From Trueperaceae bacterium (lineage in GTDB: Bacteria > Deinococcota > Deinococci > Deinococcales > Trueperaceae): DNA of 5,613 nucleotides. Shown here in pieces: positions 4,231-5,613 of this stretch. The notes beneath the pieces are model-generated. The model saw only the letters and a list, made by a program, of their open reading frames with translations. It was not told where the DNA came from and ran no database searches. How positions within the stretch are numbered: the stretch's first letter is position 1; every line of letters begins with the position of its first letter. A program made the position numbers and the translations under genes. The stretch spans positions 1-5,613 of the forward strand of contig JARGGE010000205.1 of NCBI GenBank assembly GCA_029210865.1. Reading direction: 5' to 3'.

Positions 4231-5613
4231 TTACGCCCCGGTCGGCCGCCCGACCACCACGTAGTCGGGCAGCGCCCCCTCGTGCTCGAGCAGGAGCGCC
4301 TCGAGCCGCGCGTGCAGCGCGCGGCGCACGTCCTGCGCGACGGGGTCGGCGAAGCGGTCGTGCTGCTCGTACGGGTCGGCGTCGCGATCGAAGAGCAGGC
4401 AGAACGGGGCGTCGCGACCCACGGTGTACGTGTAGCGGGCCGTGCGCACCCCGCGGTACGGATGGTCGCCGAAGGCGAAGCGCGGCGCCTCCCACTGCAA
4501 CAGGACGGCGTCGCGCAGGAAGGCGCCGTCGGGCAGCGCCCCACCTTCGCCGCGGGCCGGCCCACCATCGCCGCGGCCCACGCCACCGTCGCCGGGCGCC
4601 GCCGCCCCGCCACCGGGCGCGCCTGCCGCGAGCTGGCGCAGGACGCCACCGTGGTCGAGCCCGGCCACCGGCTCGGGCACCGGGACGCCCGCCAGCCCCG
4701 CGCTGGTCGGGTAGACGTCGACGCCGCAGATCGGACCGCCGTAGCGCGCGCCGGCGGGGAGCACCCCGGGCCAGCGCCAGACCAGCGGCACGTGCACCGA
4801 CTCGGCGTACGGGACGTGCTTGTGGCGCAGCCCGTGGCTGCCGCCCATCTCGCCGTGGTCGGCGAGGAACACCACCAGCGTGCGCTCGGCGAGGCCGGAC
4901 GTGTCCAGGAAGTCGAGGACGCGCCCGACGTTGTCGTCGAGGTGACGGATCATCCGGTAGTACCCGGCGAGCTGGACGCGCGCGACGTCCGCGTGCTCGG
5001 GCGGCACGTTCGGGCGCAGGGTCAGCGCGGCCGGGTCGACCAGGTCCTCGTAGGCGTCGGGCACGGGGTACCCGGGCGAGCGGGGGTGGCCCCCGCCGCC
5101 CGGGTGCGGGGCCTCGTAGGCGAGCACGTGGAACCAGGGGGCGTCGGCCGGCTGGCGCGCCAGCATCTCGAGGGTGCGGTCGGTGAGCGCGTCGGTCTGG
5201 TGGCCCTCGAGCTTCTCCGGCTTCACCTGCTCGCCGGCGGCCACGTAGGTGCTGAAGTAGTCGTTCGAGACGTTGAAGCCGCACCACTCCTGGAAGCCGC
5301 CGCGGAAGTCCGGGTGCACCCAGTAGCCCTGCCCGATGAAGCCCCCGGGCGTGACGAAGGCGGCGCCGGTCTCGGGCTGCAGGTGCCACTTGCCGACGTA
5401 GGACGTCCGGTAGCCGGCCGCGGCGAAGGCGTGCGCGACCGTCGGGGTCCCCGGCGGCAGGTAGTCCCCGTGGCGCACGGTGCCGTTGCGGGGCGAGAAG
5501 GCGCCCGTCACCAGGCTCGCCCGGTACGGGACGCAGATCGGGTACTGGCTCACCGCTTGCGTGCAGGCGACGCCCTCGGCCACCAAGCGGTCGACGTGGG
5601 GGGTGGGGACGTT
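4231..5613 (-). CDS. Sulfatase (formylglycine-dependent, arylsulfatase superfamily), N-terminus missing
   Basis: Translation runs in from the right edge without an in-window start: the frame is open at 5613 and ends with TAA at 4233-4231, giving 460 residues. The visible start, NVPTPHVDRLVAEGV, is the segment that normally follows the first metal-binding DD by some 20 residues, so only a short N-terminus, perhaps with a signal peptide, is missing. The active-site motif is C27-V-P-Y-R31-ASLVTG. Cys27 would be converted to formylglycine by a sulfatase-modifying enzyme encoded elsewhere. Other family landmarks are GKWH (K75, H77), the EAPHP loop (about 167-171), the metal-binding ADHGE (D252, H253) and K265 in KHVPYAESVHVPL. 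It should hydrolyse a sulfate ester, substrate unknown. Three Gly-rich seven-residue repeats lie in the C-terminal part. The superfamily is secure; no specific sulfatase type can be named. Confidence 0.92.
   Translation of the reverse strand, partial: NVPTPHVDRLVAEGVACTQAVSQYPICVPYRASLVTGAFSPRNGTVRHGDYLPPGTPTVAHAFAAAGYRTSYVGKWHLQPETGAAFVTPGGFIGQGYWVHPDFRGGFQEWCGFNVSNDYFSTYVAAGEQVKPEKLEGHQTDALTDRTLEMLARQPADAPWFHVLAYEAPHPGGGGHPRSPGYPVPDAYEDLVDPAALTLRPNVPPEHADVARVQLAGYYRMIRHLDDNVGRVLDFLDTSGLAERTLVVFLADHGEMGGSHGLRHKHVPYAESVHVPLVWRWPGVLPAGARYGGPICGVDVYPTSAGLAGVPVPEPVAGLDHGGVLRQLAAGAPGGGAAAPGDGGVGRGDGGPARGEGGALPDGAFLRDAVLLQWEAPRFAFGDHPYRGVRTARYTYTVGRDAPFCLLFDRDADPYEQHDRFADPVAQDVRRALHARLEALLLEHEGALPDYVVVGRPTGA
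4537..4599 (-). repeat. Three 21-bp tandem repeats within the sulfatase gene
   Basis: Reading along the minus strand, the units encode APGDGGV (4599-4579), GRGDGGP (4578-4558) and ARGEGGA (4557-4537), a seven-residue pattern x-R/P-G-D/E-G-G-x. They follow another Gly/Ala-rich stretch and sit between LDHGGVLRQL and FLRDAVLLQWE. In that place family members usually have only a short link before the RDAV strand, so this is probably a flexible surface loop grown by repeat duplication. The frame is preserved and no stop is introduced. Confidence 0.7.

Noticed and set aside
2226..4649. Minus-strand open frame of about 807 codons covering hppA and part of the sulfatase
   Set aside because: Extremely Arg/Gly-rich and out of frame with both genes it covers. 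It is an artefact of composition.
3513..5186. Plus-strand open frame of about 557 codons across hppA, the gap and the sulfatase
   Set aside because: It spans two real genes on the opposite strand and is mostly Arg/Ala/Pro/Gly. No RBS or recognisable fold is seen.
4112..5389. Minus-strand open frame overlapping the sulfatase in another frame
   Set aside because: Arg/Pro/Ala-rich shadow. The sulfatase frame carries all the catalytic motifs.
5521..5535. Tyr in the sulfatase active-site motif (C-V-P-Y-R rather than C-x-P-S-R)
   Set aside because: The modification motif needs C-x-P-x-R, which is intact. As I recall, Tyr at this place occurs in other sulfatases, so it is not evidence of an unusual enzyme.

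Overview
This is a very GC-rich window with strong G/C preference at third codon positions, RBS-led GTG/ATG starts and long spurious open frames on both strands. That fits a high-GC bacterium such as an actinobacterium (a deep lineage like Thermoleophilia is possible) or a similar environmental lineage. The phylum is an inference and cannot be settled from this sequence.

Layout. On the plus strand (1-2283) a compact, probably co-transcribed set runs as: the last 80 codons of a DhaK-type dihydroxyacetone kinase subunit, then after 34 bases an E1 alpha subunit (278-1267), then with a 4-base ATGA overlap an E1 beta subunit (1264-2283). Both E1 subunits most resemble the thiamine-diphosphate-dependent acetoin dehydrogenase pair AcoA/AcoB. 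The E2 and E3 partners are not in the window, because the operon ends at a hairpin (2270-2296) that overlaps the acoB stop codon. Facing it on the minus strand is hppA, a membrane-embedded ion-pumping pyrophosphatase (2309-3976, probably once starting at 4035). After about 195 bases with no recognisable gene comes the 3' part of a formylglycine-type sulfatase, also on the minus strand (4231-5613, cut by the right edge).

How the genes relate. DhaK and the E1 pair plausibly serve catabolism of a small hydroxyketone or polyol, by phosphorylation and/or oxidative cleavage to an acyl group carried on a lipoyl E2. The pyrophosphatase (energy conservation from PPi) and the sulfatase (removal of sulfate esters) have no evident link to that pathway.

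Most interesting points. The hppA product keeps the recognisable catalytic motifs but lacks roughly 90-100 residues between the GNTT/GKG helix and the AWDNAKKY helix. This corresponds to transmembrane helices 13 and 14 of the usual 16, an even number, so topology would be kept. The same gene has an ideal RBS plus ATG one frame away from the body, so a single missing C in a C-run would restore the first membrane helix. It is either a decaying or mis-assembled gene or a compact pyrophosphatase variant. The E1 alpha subunit carries Gln where the family has the loop histidine of its GH motif.
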